Part shown: positions 1 through 9,298 of the stretch, one piece after another
How the letters are laid out: every line of letters starts with the position of its first letter
Numbering within the stretch: position 1 is the stretch's first letter
NCBI GenBank assembly: GCA_964490175.1
Contig: CAZBAI010000005.1
Span: forward strand, 17,321 to 81,320
DNA from: RGIG3077 sp964490175
GTDB taxonomy: Bacteria > Bacillota > Clostridia > Oscillospirales > Ruminococcaceae
Reading direction: 5' to 3'
DNA: 64,000 nt
Translations under genes and position numbers: made by a program
Notes under the pieces: generated by a model
Seen by the model: the letters and a program-made list of their open reading frames with translations, nothing else
Databases searched by the model: none
What the model was told of the DNA's origin: nothing

Positions 1-600
1 GGGCGTTAATTCCTTATTTCCGACAGAGTATACGCCGTTGATTTTACCCGTCACCGAACCGGCATATTCTTCACCGACAAACGTATCACGAGGAATTTGC
101 AAAAGGCTTATAGAGCGTGTATCCTCACTGTCGGAAAGGTCAATCGAAGCAACAAGAATAACGTCGGTATTGGTTTTGTTTTCATCAAGACCCATAACCA
201 AAATATTTATTTGGTGCGCTTTAAGATAGTTTATATCTCTGTCCTCCTCGGAAACAACATTACCGTCATCATCTTTAATTTCTTCCGTCGGACGTATGGA
301 CGGGTCGGAATAAAGCCCGTCTTTTTCGGTATCTTCAAACATTTTAAACTCATCACGGTATGACGGCAAAACAAGGGATATCGCCTCTTTGAATGTCAGC
401 TCACGCTTGGTTGAAGTCATAAGATAAAATCCGGCGGCGATATTATATACCATAACACCGCAAATAAGCGCCGTAACGCCGAGAATTACCCATTGCTTTG
501 TGCTGATTTTACGTCTTTTTTTCTTAACGGTGTTTTCTTCTTGCAAAGCATTTTCCTGCAAGGCAGTTTCGTCTAAATTCTTTTTTTTGCCAAATGACAT
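1..600 (-). CDS. LytR-CpsA-Psr (LCP) family protein, C-terminus outside window
   Basis: Partial gene: ATG at 600 and 200 codons open to the left edge. The product has a basic cytoplasmic head (about residues 1-35), one membrane segment (about 36-60) and an extracellular region containing NILVMGLDENKTNTDVILV and SLLQIPRDTFV, the opening motifs of the LCP domain. LCP enzymes transfer undecaprenyl-linked glycopolymers such as teichoic acids or capsule onto peptidoglycan at the outer membrane face. AAGGAAGGA lies just upstream of the ATG. It is the last visible gene of the nadD-yqeK run, where Clostridia commonly carry an LCP gene before rsfS. The conserved arginines of the active site lie partly beyond the window, so activity cannot be judged. 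Confidence 0.85.
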   Translation of the reverse strand, partial: MSFGKKKNLDETALQENALQEENTVKKKRRKISTKQWVILGVTALICGVMVYNIAAGFYLMTSTKRELTFKEAISLVLPSYRDEFKMFEDTEKDGLYSDPSIRPTEEIKDDDGNVVSEEDRDINYLKAHQINILVMGLDENKTNTDVILVASIDLSDSEDTRSISLLQIPRDTFVGEEYAGSVTGKINGVYSVGNKELTP

Positions 601-615
601 TTTGCTGTTCCTTCC

Positions 616-1215
616 TTATTTTTGTTGTTCGCTTTTGTTCCTGTCCGAGCACATAAACACATATTGGTTATAAGCCTGCACACTGCAAACCGGCAAATAA
701 ACGCAGTTTTCAGAAACATTTGTAAGTGTGAACCTCAAAGCCTCACGCATTGCAAGCTGCAAATCGGAAAACGCAAGCTTTCTGATTCTGCCCACATCTT
801 TGTATTTTCTATCGGCTGAAATCAAATCGGCAAGATATATTATTTCCTCAAGATGTGACATTTTTTCACGTGCAACGGTGTGGTACCTTATGGCATTGAG
901 CATATCTTCATCGTCAATACCGTATTTCTTCGATACGTAATAAGCCCCTGCAACAGCGTGCCAAAGCGACTTTGAGCAAAGTTCTTCAAAACTGAGATGA
1001 TAACCGCTTGAAAGCGCCATTTGCTTTTGCTGTTTAAACGGCATTTCCTTGCAAATGTCATGCAGCAAGCCGCAGGCATATGCCTTTTCGCAGCTTTCGC
1101 CGTATTTAAGCGCCAGTTCATATGCGCTTTGCGCAACATTGCAGCAGTGCTCATAACGCTTATGCGAAAGAATTTCAGAAAGCTCACTCTTAATCAAAGC
1201 GTAATCATACATCAT
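616..1215 (-). CDS. yqeK: YqeK-type HD-domain hydrolase (Ap4A hydrolase)
   Basis: 199 residues, the family's usual length. HD-domain metal ligands are visible: H23 in HKRYEHC, the HD pair at 52-53 (LLHDICKEM), H86 (LWHAVAGAY), H112 (IRYHT) and D130 (YLADLISADR). YqeK enzymes cleave diadenosine tetraphosphate symmetrically to two ADP. The start overlaps the end of nadD by 11 bases, and AGGTGAATT precedes a double ATG, supporting the first one. The nadD-yqeK pairing is typical of Firmicutes and suggests translational coupling. Family assignment is firm; the substrate is taken from characterised homologues. Confidence 0.92.
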   Translation of the reverse strand: MMYDYALIKSELSEILSHKRYEHCCNVAQSAYELALKYGESCEKAYACGLLHDICKEMPFKQQKQMALSSGYHLSFEELCSKSLWHAVAGAYYVSKKYGIDDEDMLNAIRYHTVAREKMSHLEEIIYLADLISADRKYKDVGRIRKLAFSDLQLAMREALRFTLTNVSENCVYLPVCSVQAYNQYVFMCSDRNKSEQQK

Positions 1216-1825
1216 AATTCACCTGCTCTTTAATGTACAGTGAATGTGCTTTTATATATTGTACTACTTTTTTCGGCAAATAGCAAGAAAAATCTTTCCC
1301 TAATTTTATAAAATACCTGATTTCGCTTGACGACATCGGCACACAAGTAGAGTGCGATATGATAATATTCCCGAATTTTCGCAGTTTTTCGGCACATTGC
1401 TCTAAATTTTCAATATCGTCACCATGCCTTGAAACAGCGCACAATGTTGCGTTTTCCAAAATTTTTTTATATTGATACCACTCGTCAAAGGTCGAAAGCA
1501 TATCGCTTCCCACAAGAAGAAAAAGCTCATCTTGCGGATATTGTGTGCGAAAATACTCAACGGTTTCAACGCTGTAACTTTTGCCGCCTTTTTTAATTTC
1601 AAAATCGCTCACAAAAACATTTTTTAAATTTTCAGACGCAAGATTGCACATTTTCAGCCTATGCTCTGCCGATACATATTCGTGTGAGCTTTTGTGCGGC
1701 GCTATCGCAGTCGGCACAAGCATGAGCCTGTCAAGCGAAAAATCCGACATAGCGCACTTTATCAAATGAATATGCCCGTTATGAATCGGATTAAAGCTGC
1801 CGCCGAAAATTCCTATTCTTGCCAT
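1205..1825 (-). CDS. nadD: Nicotinate-nucleotide adenylyltransferase
   Basis: 206 residues. Transfers AMP from ATP to nicotinate mononucleotide, the penultimate step of NAD synthesis. The N-terminal nucleotidyltransferase motif GGSFNPIHNGH (about 8-18) contains the HxGH signature, and the C-terminal SSSEIR (about 163-168) corresponds to the ISSTxxR ATP-binding motif. The start codon shares one base with the stop codon of yhbY (TAATG arrangement), and the 3' end overlaps yqeK, so the three genes are probably translated in series. Confidence 0.95.
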   Translation of the reverse strand: MARIGIFGGSFNPIHNGHIHLIKCAMSDFSLDRLMLVPTAIAPHKSSHEYVSAEHRLKMCNLASENLKNVFVSDFEIKKGGKSYSVETVEYFRTQYPQDELFLLVGSDMLSTFDEWYQYKKILENATLCAVSRHGDDIENLEQCAEKLRKFGNIIISHSTCVPMSSSEIRYFIKLGKDFSCYLPKKVVQYIKAHSLYIKEQVNYDV

Positions 1826-2112
1826 TACAGCTCAATAATCGGCTTTTCGTCACAGCGCTTATAAAGCACAAATTTACTGCCTATTACCTGAACGACCTCG
1901 GAATCCGTTCTTTGTGCAATTTCCTGCGCCGCCTCACGGGGTGTAAGCATGGCGCTTTCGAGAACACGCAATTTGATAAGCTCACGTGCTTTCAGTGCGT
2001 CGGCAACCTGCAACACCAATGCATCGCCGATTCCGCCCTTTCCTATTTGAAAAATCGTGTCATATGTCGAAGCCATGCCACGTAGCTTCGCTCTTTGTTT
2101 ACTGCTAAGCAT
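1825..2112 (-). CDS. yhbY: YhbY-type CRM-domain RNA-binding protein
   Basis: 95 residues forming a single CRM domain, with the conserved QIGKGGIGDAL loop around 22-32 (the GxxG RNA-contact loop). YhbY proteins associate with pre-50S ribosomal subunits and are thought to aid assembly. It lies between ftsY and nadD, 17 bases downstream of ftsY, and its stop overlaps the nadD start. The role is inferred from homologues. Confidence 0.92.
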   Translation of the reverse strand: MLSSKQRAKLRGMASTYDTIFQIGKGGIGDALVLQVADALKARELIKLRVLESAMLTPREAAQEIAQRTDSEVVQVIGSKFVLYKRCDEKPIIEL

Positions 2113-2129
2113 AAATTTCTCCTTTAATA

Positions 2130-3035
2130 TCAGTCAAATAAAGCATTGACAAAATCTTTTGCATTAAATTTTTGCAAATCGTCGATTTTTTCACCCACGC
2201 CGATAAGCTTTACCGGAATATTCAGCTCGTTTCGTATGGTAATTACAATTCCGCCCTTTGCCGTTCCGTCAAGCTTGGTTAAAACAATTCCGCTGATATC
2301 GGCGGTTTCGCTGAAAAGCTTTGCCTGATTCACCGCATTTTGACCTGTTGTTGCATCAAGCACAAGCAATGTTTCAATATCGCAGCCGCTCGCCTGCTTT
2401 TGAATTATTCTGTTGATTTTTGCAAGCTCATCCATAAGATTTTTCTTATTATGAAGTCTGCCTGCGGTGTCGCATATCACAACATCGCACCCACGTGCCT
2501 TTGCGGCGGTCAGTGCGTCAAACACAACGCTTGCCGGATCCGAGCCTTCGCTGTGCTTAACAATATCAACACCCGCACGCTGAGTCCAAACCTCAAGCTG
2601 GTCGATTGCCGCCGCACGGAAAGTATCGGCGGCAGCCACCAAAACCTTTTTGTTTTGCCCGACAAGCTGTGATGAAAGCTTGCCGATTGTCGTTGTTTTG
2701 CCGGCTCCGTTCACGCCGATTACAAGAATAACCGACGGCGTTGTGCTAAGGCTAAGCTCCTCGTCCTCGCCGAGCATCTGCACAATAATATCTTTAATAA
2801 GCTCAATAATTTCTTTCGGGTCTGTAACGCCGGTTTCTTTGATTTTTTTTCGCAGTCTGTCGCATATTTCACATGAAGTCTGAACGCCGACATCGCTCAT
2901 AATCAGCGTTTCCTCAAGCTCTTCAAAAAACTCATCATCAATTTTGGTGAATTTGTTGACCAGCCTTTCAATGCGTGAAATCATTGCATTTTTAGTTTTC
3001 AAAAGTCCGTTTTTCAGCCTTGAAAACAAGCCCAT
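2130..3035 (-). CDS. ftsY: Signal recognition particle receptor FtsY
   Basis: 301 residues. SRP GTPase that docks ribosome-SRP complexes at the membrane. A short N domain (about 1-90) is followed by the G domain: P-loop GVNGAGKTTTIGKL (about 107-120), DTFRAAAIDQL (about 137-147), DTAGRLHNK (about 189-197) and TKLDGTAKGG (about 253-262). The long acidic A region of proteobacterial FtsY is absent, as is usual in Firmicutes. GGGGATT precedes the ATG. It lies 22 bases after smc, the classical smc-ftsY order. Confidence 0.97.
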   Translation of the reverse strand: MGLFSRLKNGLLKTKNAMISRIERLVNKFTKIDDEFFEELEETLIMSDVGVQTSCEICDRLRKKIKETGVTDPKEIIELIKDIIVQMLGEDEELSLSTTPSVILVIGVNGAGKTTTIGKLSSQLVGQNKKVLVAAADTFRAAAIDQLEVWTQRAGVDIVKHSEGSDPASVVFDALTAAKARGCDVVICDTAGRLHNKKNLMDELAKINRIIQKQASGCDIETLLVLDATTGQNAVNQAKLFSETADISGIVLTKLDGTAKGGIVITIRNELNIPVKLIGVGEKIDDLQKFNAKDFVNALFD

Positions 3036-3057
3036 AAATTAAATCCCCTTTCGCTTA

Positions 3058-6000
3058 TCAGTCAAAATCTTTTGAATTTTTAACGTCCTCCTGCGACATT
3101 TTCAAAAGGCGTGAAACACCGTCGCTTTGCATCGTCACACCGTACAGCGTGTCGGCAGAGTCCATTGCGCCGCGCTTGTGCGTTACTATAATAAACTGTG
3201 TCGTATCTGTAAAATTGCGCAAATACTGAGCATATTTAACAACGTTCACTTCATCAAGCGCGGCGTCTATCTCATCGAGAATGCAAAACGGCGACGGGCG
3301 CAATTTCAAAATCGCAAAATATATCGCTATGGCGACAAACGCCTGCTCACCGCCCGAAAATTGCATAAGATTTTTGAAAATTTTTCCCGGCGGTGCAACG
3401 ATAATATCGATTCCCGATTCGAGAACGTCATCGGGATCAAGCAAAACAAGCTCTGCCTTGCCGCCGCCGAAAAGTTCGGTAAAAATCTTTTTAAAGTTTT
3501 CGTTTATGCACTCAAAGCTCTCGGAAAACTGCTTTTTCATATTTTCGGTCAAATCTTCGATAATATCCTCAAGCTGAGCTTTTGACCGTTCGACATCATC
3601 AAGCTGAGCGCCCAAAAACTCATATCTTTCCGAAACTTCTTTATATTCCTCAATGGCGTCGATATACACATGACCGAGCGCTTTCATTTTTGAGCTTACA
3701 TCGGAAAGTTCTCTCTTTGCCGCCTGAATATCCTCGGGCACGCTTGCAATACTCATCGCTTCGGAATATGTAACCGAATAGCTCTCGTTCATGGCGGTGA
3801 TGATGGAATCACGCTCTTTTTCATACGAAGAAAGCTTTGCGTCAAGCCCTGATTTATTTGAAGCAATCTGCTCACGCTGATCTTGCAATTCACGAATTTT
3901 CTTTTCGCTCGTGCGCATTGATGCCTCGGCGTTAAGCCTTTCCCTGCGCATTTCATCGATTTGACTTTCAATCAATCCGACCTTGCTTTCGGTATCTTCA
4001 GAGCCTTTTGCAAACTGCTCTGCCTGTACTTTTTTCTCGTCAATATCCTTGCGGCACTGTCTGATTTCGCCGTCAATCGAAGTTTTTGCAATGTCAAGCT
4101 CATCACCTTGACGGATTAAATTTTCAATCTCACGCTCTATCGCTTCAATATCCTTTGAAAGCTCTGCTTTTTTAACTCTTATATCGTTAAGCGAAGCCGA
4201 CAGTTCCTCACGCTTTGACTTCAGCTCGTCACGGCGTTTTGCATCCTGCTCTTTGCACAGCTCATATCGGTCGATATCGTTTCGGCAATTTTCAAGCTCT
4301 GCCGATTTTTCTTTAACCGTAATTTGAAACTCGGATTTTGCCGCAATATTCTTCTCGATTTGCCGTTTAAGCTCATCATGCTTTTGGGTGTGCATTTCAA
4401 GATTTGCATCGATTCGTGCCAGCTCGGCGGCAAGTGCCGCTTTATCCTGCGCCAAAGCCTGCGCAAGATCTGTTTCGCCGCTAATATCAAAGCCGAGTTT
4501 GTCACATTCCATACGCAGCTTTGCGGTTTCATCAAAAAGGACATCTTTCTGTGCTGTCAAGCTATTCAGCTTTGCAGTCAAGTCATCGATTTCGTTGCGC
4601 CTTGAAAGCACCCCGCTTGAATTTTTTGAAGAACCGCCTGTAAATGAACCGCCCGCATTTATCACCTGACCGTCAAGCGTAACGATTTTAAAGCGATAAT
4701 TATATTTTTTCGCAATAAGCGAAGCAGATTCCAAATCCTCGCAAATCACGGTTTTTCCGAGAAGATTTTTTATAATCTCCGAAAATTCGCCGTCGCACTG
4801 CGCAATATTTGAGGCAATGTCAATATATCCGTCTTCAAAATCAAGTCCGTTTTCCGACAATGACCGTCCCTTTATTGTGTTGACCGGAAGAAACGTTGCC
4901 CTGCCGGCATTTTTGCTTTGCAAAAACTTAATACAACGCTTTGCAATATTTTCATTTGCTACAACAATGTTGCCGATTGCCGCACCGAGTGCCGTTTCAA
5001 TAGCCAATGCATATTCGCTTTTAACATTTATAAGCTGTGCGACAGAACCTTTAACTCCGCTCAGCTCCCCTGTTTTGGCGGCTTTAAGCACCGCACGAAC
5101 GCTCCCTGCGAATCCCTCAAAGCTGTTTTCCAAATCGGAAAGGATTTTTACTTTTTGCTGTTTTGCCGTAATGTCGGACTGCATTTTTTCAAGCTCGGAT
5201 TTCTTCGCTTTTCGCTTTGAATCCTTAATTTCAAACAGCTTTTTATATCCGTTTGCTTTGTTTGTATGCTCGGCGATTTCTTCTTCGATATTTTCAATCG
5301 CTTTCACATTGTCAAGCCTTACAACTTTACACCTTTCGTATTCATCGGAAAGGGCAACAACATCGCCGTTAAGGTCGGATATTGTATCTTCTAAGCTTAA
5401 AAGCGAAACTTTGGCGGCATCGACCCTTGCCGTCAGCTCGCTGCGCATAATATACAGCGAATTGAGCTTTGCATCACTCTCACCGAAACTGGTGCCTGCC
5501 TCCATTTCCAAAGCGCCAATCAAATCAAACTCATCAAGCGCTTTGTTATATTCGGAATCGCAGGTATCATTTCGTTTTTTCATCTGCGCAAGTTCTGTCT
5601 TTTTGTTTTCAACCGCCTGCAATAAAATGTCCTTAGAAGCAAGCTCACTGCGTTTTTTTTCAATCAGCTCTTGAATTTTTTTCTCAATAAGCTCAACATC
5701 ATGTTCGCAAATTGCAATCTGCGTTGCAAGCTTTGCGTTATTTTCGCGCAATTGCGTTATTTCACGGCGCTGCAAATCAATATTTGCGGAAAGCATTTCA
5801 TTTTTTTCTCGATATTGCAATACCGCTTCATCAGTCCTTGCAATATCGGCGCAAAGATTGTCATATTCTGTAACAAGCACAAGACGTGTTTCATTGGTTT
5901 TTTGAATCAAATCGGCGATTTCACGCAATTTTTCAAGCCAAACCGAAAGCTCAAGCTCTTTTTTTCTGTCACGAAGAACAAGATATTTCTCTGCCTTTTC

Positions 6001-6627
6001 CGCCTGTATTTTCAGCGGGCCGACCCGCTCGGAAAGCTCGTTAAGGCTGTCTTTAAGGCGCAGAAAATGCACCTGCGTCTGCTCTAACTTGTGCACGGCT
6101 TCTTTCTTTCTGTGACGAAATTTTGAAATGCCTGCGGCTTCTTCAAAAATTTCACGCCTGTCGGTGCTTTTTGCGCCGATAATCTCGGCGATTCTACCCT
6201 GACCTATAATGGAATAGCCGTTTTTTCCAAGCCCGGTATCCATAAACAGCTCGTTTACGTCTTTCAAGCGCACCGATTTGGCGTTTATAAGATATTCGCT
6301 TTCGCCGCTTCGATAAAGCTTTCTTGTAACTCTAACCTCATCGGAATCATAGGCAAGAGTGCTCGAAGAGTTGTCAATACACAGCGTTACCTCGGCAAAG
6401 CCGACCGATTTCCTGCTCTGCGTGCCGGAAAAAATAACATCTTCCATTTTTGTTCCCCGAAGATTTTTCATCGACTGTTCGCCGAGAACCCAACTTACGG
6501 CATCGCCTATATTGCTTTTTCCGCTTCCGTTAGGGCCTACAACCGCCGTCAATCCGCTGTCAAAATCCAACACGATTTTATCGGGAAAGGATTTAAAGCC
6601 CCTTATTTCAAGTGATTTTAAGTACAT
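3058..6627 (-). CDS. smc: Chromosome segregation ATPase SMC
   Basis: 1189 residues, full length. The N-terminal Walker A is GPNGSGKSNI (31-40). A long coiled coil follows, then a hinge from about 500 (EGFAGSVRAVLKAA) to about 660, a returning coiled coil, and the C-terminal signature FSGGEQAFVAIAI (about 1090) with Walker B FCILDEIDAALDE (about 1113). The dimer, with ScpA/ScpB (not in this window), compacts and segregates chromosomes. The signature reads FSGGEQAF where the common form is LSGGE(R/K)AL; the Ser-Gly-Gly-Glu core is intact, so ATPase activity is expected. Genes of similar length on the opposite strand are shadows of its coiled-coil codons. Confidence 0.97.
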   Translation of the reverse strand: MYLKSLEIRGFKSFPDKIVLDFDSGLTAVVGPNGSGKSNIGDAVSWVLGEQSMKNLRGTKMEDVIFSGTQSRKSVGFAEVTLCIDNSSSTLAYDSDEVRVTRKLYRSGESEYLINAKSVRLKDVNELFMDTGLGKNGYSIIGQGRIAEIIGAKSTDRREIFEEAAGISKFRHRKKEAVHKLEQTQVHFLRLKDSLNELSERVGPLKIQAEKAEKYLVLRDRKKELELSVWLEKLREIADLIQKTNETRLVLVTEYDNLCADIARTDEAVLQYREKNEMLSANIDLQRREITQLRENNAKLATQIAICEHDVELIEKKIQELIEKKRSELASKDILLQAVENKKTELAQMKKRNDTCDSEYNKALDEFDLIGALEMEAGTSFGESDAKLNSLYIMRSELTARVDAAKVSLLSLEDTISDLNGDVVALSDEYERCKVVRLDNVKAIENIEEEIAEHTNKANGYKKLFEIKDSKRKAKKSELEKMQSDITAKQQKVKILSDLENSFEGFAGSVRAVLKAAKTGELSGVKGSVAQLINVKSEYALAIETALGAAIGNIVVANENIAKRCIKFLQSKNAGRATFLPVNTIKGRSLSENGLDFEDGYIDIASNIAQCDGEFSEIIKNLLGKTVICEDLESASLIAKKYNYRFKIVTLDGQVINAGGSFTGGSSKNSSGVLSRRNEIDDLTAKLNSLTAQKDVLFDETAKLRMECDKLGFDISGETDLAQALAQDKAALAAELARIDANLEMHTQKHDELKRQIEKNIAAKSEFQITVKEKSAELENCRNDIDRYELCKEQDAKRRDELKSKREELSASLNDIRVKKAELSKDIEAIEREIENLIRQGDELDIAKTSIDGEIRQCRKDIDEKKVQAEQFAKGSEDTESKVGLIESQIDEMRRERLNAEASMRTSEKKIRELQDQREQIASNKSGLDAKLSSYEKERDSIITAMNESYSVTYSEAMSIASVPEDIQAAKRELSDVSSKMKALGHVYIDAIEEYKEVSERYEFLGAQLDDVERSKAQLEDIIEDLTENMKKQFSESFECINENFKKIFTELFGGGKAELVLLDPDDVLESGIDIIVAPPGKIFKNLMQFSGGEQAFVAIAIYFAILKLRPSPFCILDEIDAALDEVNVVKYAQYLRNFTDTTQFIIVTHKRGAMDSADTLYGVTMQSDGVSRLLKMSQEDVKNSKDFD

Positions 6628-6644
6628 TCAATATCCGTTTCTCA

Positions 6645-7634
6645 TTAAATTTTACGGCATTCACCGCAATTCACATCACCGTTTTGCTTAACGCACAGCT
6701 CAATACCGTGATTTGCAAAATATTCAACATTTGATTTAAGGTGACCCAAAGCTTTTGAAATATCATGCGGATTCACCTCTATACAGACCTTTTTTTCGTT
6801 TGAATCGCCGACAATCGCACCGATTTTCGTTCTGAATATCCTGCTTTCGCAAATTTCACGAAATGCAGGGTGATAAAATCCCGCAACAAGGTCGCTTTCA
6901 ACGGTTTCGCTTGCGTGCAGTCCGCATTTGATAACCTTTATTCCGTGCTTTTCAAATTCAACAAGCATCAAAGCGCAGATATCGACCGCCGTTTGAAAAT
7001 CAAAAAGCTTATATTCACCGCTTTCGTAAAGCTGCGCAAGGTGCGTTCCCTTTAAAACCGCAACCGGATAAATCCGCACGGTATCCGGTAAAAGCGCAAT
7101 GACCTTTTTCATATTTTCAAGCTCGATTTCTATCGTGCTTTTATAAAGACCGACCATCAGCTGCAATCCAAGCTCAAAGCCATACCATTTTATCATATCG
7201 CACGCATCGCTTATGCATTTTGCGTTATGACCGCGAAGATTTGCCGCCAAAACCCTGTCATCAAGGCTTTGTGCGCCAAGCTCAATTGCGGTAACGTTAT
7301 ACGCCATGAGCAAAGTTAAAATTTCTTCGTTTATGCAGTCGGGTCTGGTCGAAATGCGAATGCCCGAAAATTTACCGTTGCCGACATATTTTGAAGCCGC
7401 CGCCAAAAGGCTTGTCATATAATTACGCTCAATTGCGGTGAACGAGCCGCCGAAAAACGCAATTTCCGTATTTTTCAGAGCTTTACACTGTGCTAAAGCG
7501 TCGGCGCAGATTTTTTCGACATCCTCCGGTGTAACAATGTTTTCAACCGAGCTTATTGTTTTTTGGTTGCAAAATGCGCAAAGCCGATTACAGCCCAAAT
7601 GCGGCACAAATATCGAAATATTGCTATGCTTCAT
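6645..7634 (-). CDS. Elp3-like radical SAM protein
   Basis: 329 residues from the ATG at 7634 (MKHSNISIFVPHLGCN). An in-frame upstream start at 7667 would push 44 bases into rnc, so the start overlapping rnc by 11 bases is preferred. The radical SAM cluster motif CNRLCAFC (CxxxCxxC) is near residue 16, followed by FFGGSFTAI and a typical half TIM barrel. The C-terminus carries an extra Cys pair (NCGEC). It belongs to the Elp3/MiaB-like group found between rnc and smc in many Clostridia. The substrate is unknown; no acetyltransferase domain is present, so true tRNA-acetyl chemistry as in Elp3 is unlikely. Confidence 0.85.
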   Translation of the reverse strand: MKHSNISIFVPHLGCNRLCAFCNQKTISSVENIVTPEDVEKICADALAQCKALKNTEIAFFGGSFTAIERNYMTSLLAAASKYVGNGKFSGIRISTRPDCINEEILTLLMAYNVTAIELGAQSLDDRVLAANLRGHNAKCISDACDMIKWYGFELGLQLMVGLYKSTIEIELENMKKVIALLPDTVRIYPVAVLKGTHLAQLYESGEYKLFDFQTAVDICALMLVEFEKHGIKVIKCGLHASETVESDLVAGFYHPAFREICESRIFRTKIGAIVGDSNEKKVCIEVNPHDISKALGHLKSNVEYFANHGIELCVKQNGDVNCGECRKI

Positions 7635-8304
7635 AGCCCATAAGCTCCAGCGCTTCCTTTGCGGCATTTTGTTCGGCTTGCTTTTTGCTCTTTCCCGAAC
7701 CTTTGCCTATAACGTTTGAATTAAGCCTTACTTCTACAATAAATACCTTGTTATGGTCGGGACCTTGCGAACCTACAAGCGTATATTCAATTCGCTCTTC
7801 CGGATTTTGCTGAATAATCTCCTGCAAAATCGTTTTATAATCCGAAAATGAGGATTTTTTCGCATTGTCCAAATCATCGGGAATAAATCCCATAATAAAA
7901 TCTTCGGCAACGCTCATTCCGCCGTCAAGATACAAAGCGGCAATAACCGCCTCAAACGCATCGGCAAGAATCGACGGGCGTGTTCTGCCGCCGCTTGCGG
8001 CTTCACCCTTACCCAAAAACAGAAAATCGCCCAAATTTATTTTCAAAGCAAACCCGTAAAGTGATTTTTCACACACAAGCGATGCCCTGATTTTGGTCAG
8101 CTCACCCTCGGGAAGATGCGAAAAATGTTTAAACAGATACTTTGAAACAACGATTGAAAGCACGCTGTCGCCCAAAAATTCAAGCCTTTCGTTGCTTTGG
8201 CGCAGTGTTTTGCTTTCGTTTGCATATGATGAGTGCGAAAGTGCCGTTTCCATCAAGCTTTTGTCGGCAAACTCATATCCTATTGCTTTTTCAAAATCAT
8301 TCAT
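7624..8304 (-). CDS. rnc: Ribonuclease III
   Basis: 226 residues. Cleaves double-stranded RNA in rRNA and mRNA processing. The catalytic signature ERLEFLGDSVLS is at 39-50 (E42, D46), with the second acidic pair D115/E118 in SILADAFEAVIAALY. A double-stranded RNA-binding domain occupies about 155-224, ending GKSKKQAEQNAAKEALELMG. It overlaps plsX by 8 bases at its start and the radical SAM gene by 11 at its end. Confidence 0.97.
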   Translation of the reverse strand: MNDFEKAIGYEFADKSLMETALSHSSYANESKTLRQSNERLEFLGDSVLSIVVSKYLFKHFSHLPEGELTKIRASLVCEKSLYGFALKINLGDFLFLGKGEAASGGRTRPSILADAFEAVIAALYLDGGMSVAEDFIMGFIPDDLDNAKKSSFSDYKTILQEIIQQNPEERIEYTLVGSQGPDHNKVFIVEVRLNSNVIGKGSGKSKKQAEQNAAKEALELMGYEA

Positions 8305-9298
8305 TATCGGTCATTTCCTCAATATATTCCTTGATATTCCCCACAACGTCGGAGGCAACACAATCTCTCGCCTGCCTGATTGCATTAAAAATCGCCTTTG
8401 CATCCGAACTGCCGTGAGCCTTTATAATCGGCTTTGAAGCGCCCGCAAATACAGCGCCGCCGTATTCTTTATAATCCATTCTGCGTTTAAGCGCCTTAAT
8501 TTTACCGTAAATCAAAAGTGCGCTCAGCTTTGAAACAACTCCGCCGCCAAACAAATCTTTAAGCTCGTTTGATATAAACTTGCCCATGCCCTCATAAAGC
8601 TTTAGTGCAACATTGCCCGTAAAGCCGTCGGTAACGGCGACATCGCATTTGCCCAGCGGAAGATATCTCGCCTCGATATTTCCCACAAAATTTATGTTTG
8701 CCTGCGAAAGCAGCTTATAGGCTTCGATTTCCAGCTCTCTGCCCTTTGTTTCCTCCGAGCCGTTGTTTATCAATGCGACCCTCGGGTTTTCGATATTGAG
8801 CACGTTTTTTGCATAGCAAGTGCCCATAATCGCAAACTGCACAAGCATTTGCGCCCTGCACTCGGTATTTGCGCCTGCGTCAAGCAAAACCAGCGGGCCG
8901 TTTGTTGCCGGCAATATCGGCATCAAGGCACAGCGCTTTATACCTTTAAGCCTTTTGGCGATAAAAGTCGCTCCTACAAGCAGTGCGCCCGTGCTTCCGG
9001 CACTGACAAATGCGTCACCCTCGCCTTTTTTCAAAGCGTTGATTCCGACATATATTGACGTGTCCTTACCTTCGCGCAAGAGCTTTTGCGGCTCGGTATG
9101 CATATCAAAAGCCTTTGAAGCGTGCATAATCTCAAGCTTTTCAAGCGAAATTCCGTTTTTTTCGGCGCTTTGCTTTATTGCGGTTTCATCGCCGCAAAGA
9201 ACGATATCTACCCCAAGCTTATCATGCGCCATGACAGCGCCTTTTAAAACTTCATCCGGTGCATGGTCGCCGCCGAATGCATCAACAATAATCCTCAT
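8297..9298 (-). CDS. plsX: Phosphate acyltransferase PlsX
   Basis: 333 residues. Makes acyl-phosphate from acyl-ACP, the entry step to phosphatidic acid in Gram-positives. MRIIVDAFGGDHAP at the N-terminus, FVSAGSTGALL near 100 and VTDGFTGNVALKLYEG near 220 are characteristic. The ATG at 9298 shares one base with the trmFO stop. In many Firmicutes plsX is followed by fabD or acpP; here it leads straight into rnc. Confidence 0.96.
   Translation of the reverse strand: MRIIVDAFGGDHAPDEVLKGAVMAHDKLGVDIVLCGDETAIKQSAEKNGISLEKLEIMHASKAFDMHTEPQKLLREGKDTSIYVGINALKKGEGDAFVSAGSTGALLVGATFIAKRLKGIKRCALMPILPATNGPLVLLDAGANTECRAQMLVQFAIMGTCYAKNVLNIENPRVALINNGSEETKGRELEIEAYKLLSQANINFVGNIEARYLPLGKCDVAVTDGFTGNVALKLYEGMGKFISNELKDLFGGGVVSKLSALLIYGKIKALKRRMDYKEYGGAVFAGASKPIIKAHGSSDAKAIFNAIRQARDCVASDVVGNIKEYIEEMTDNE

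Noticed and set aside
4817..5674. 285-codon open frame on the plus strand inside smc
   Set aside because: It is antisense to the coiled-coil part of smc; no ribosome-binding site or recognisable protein. Low-complexity Ser-rich shadow.
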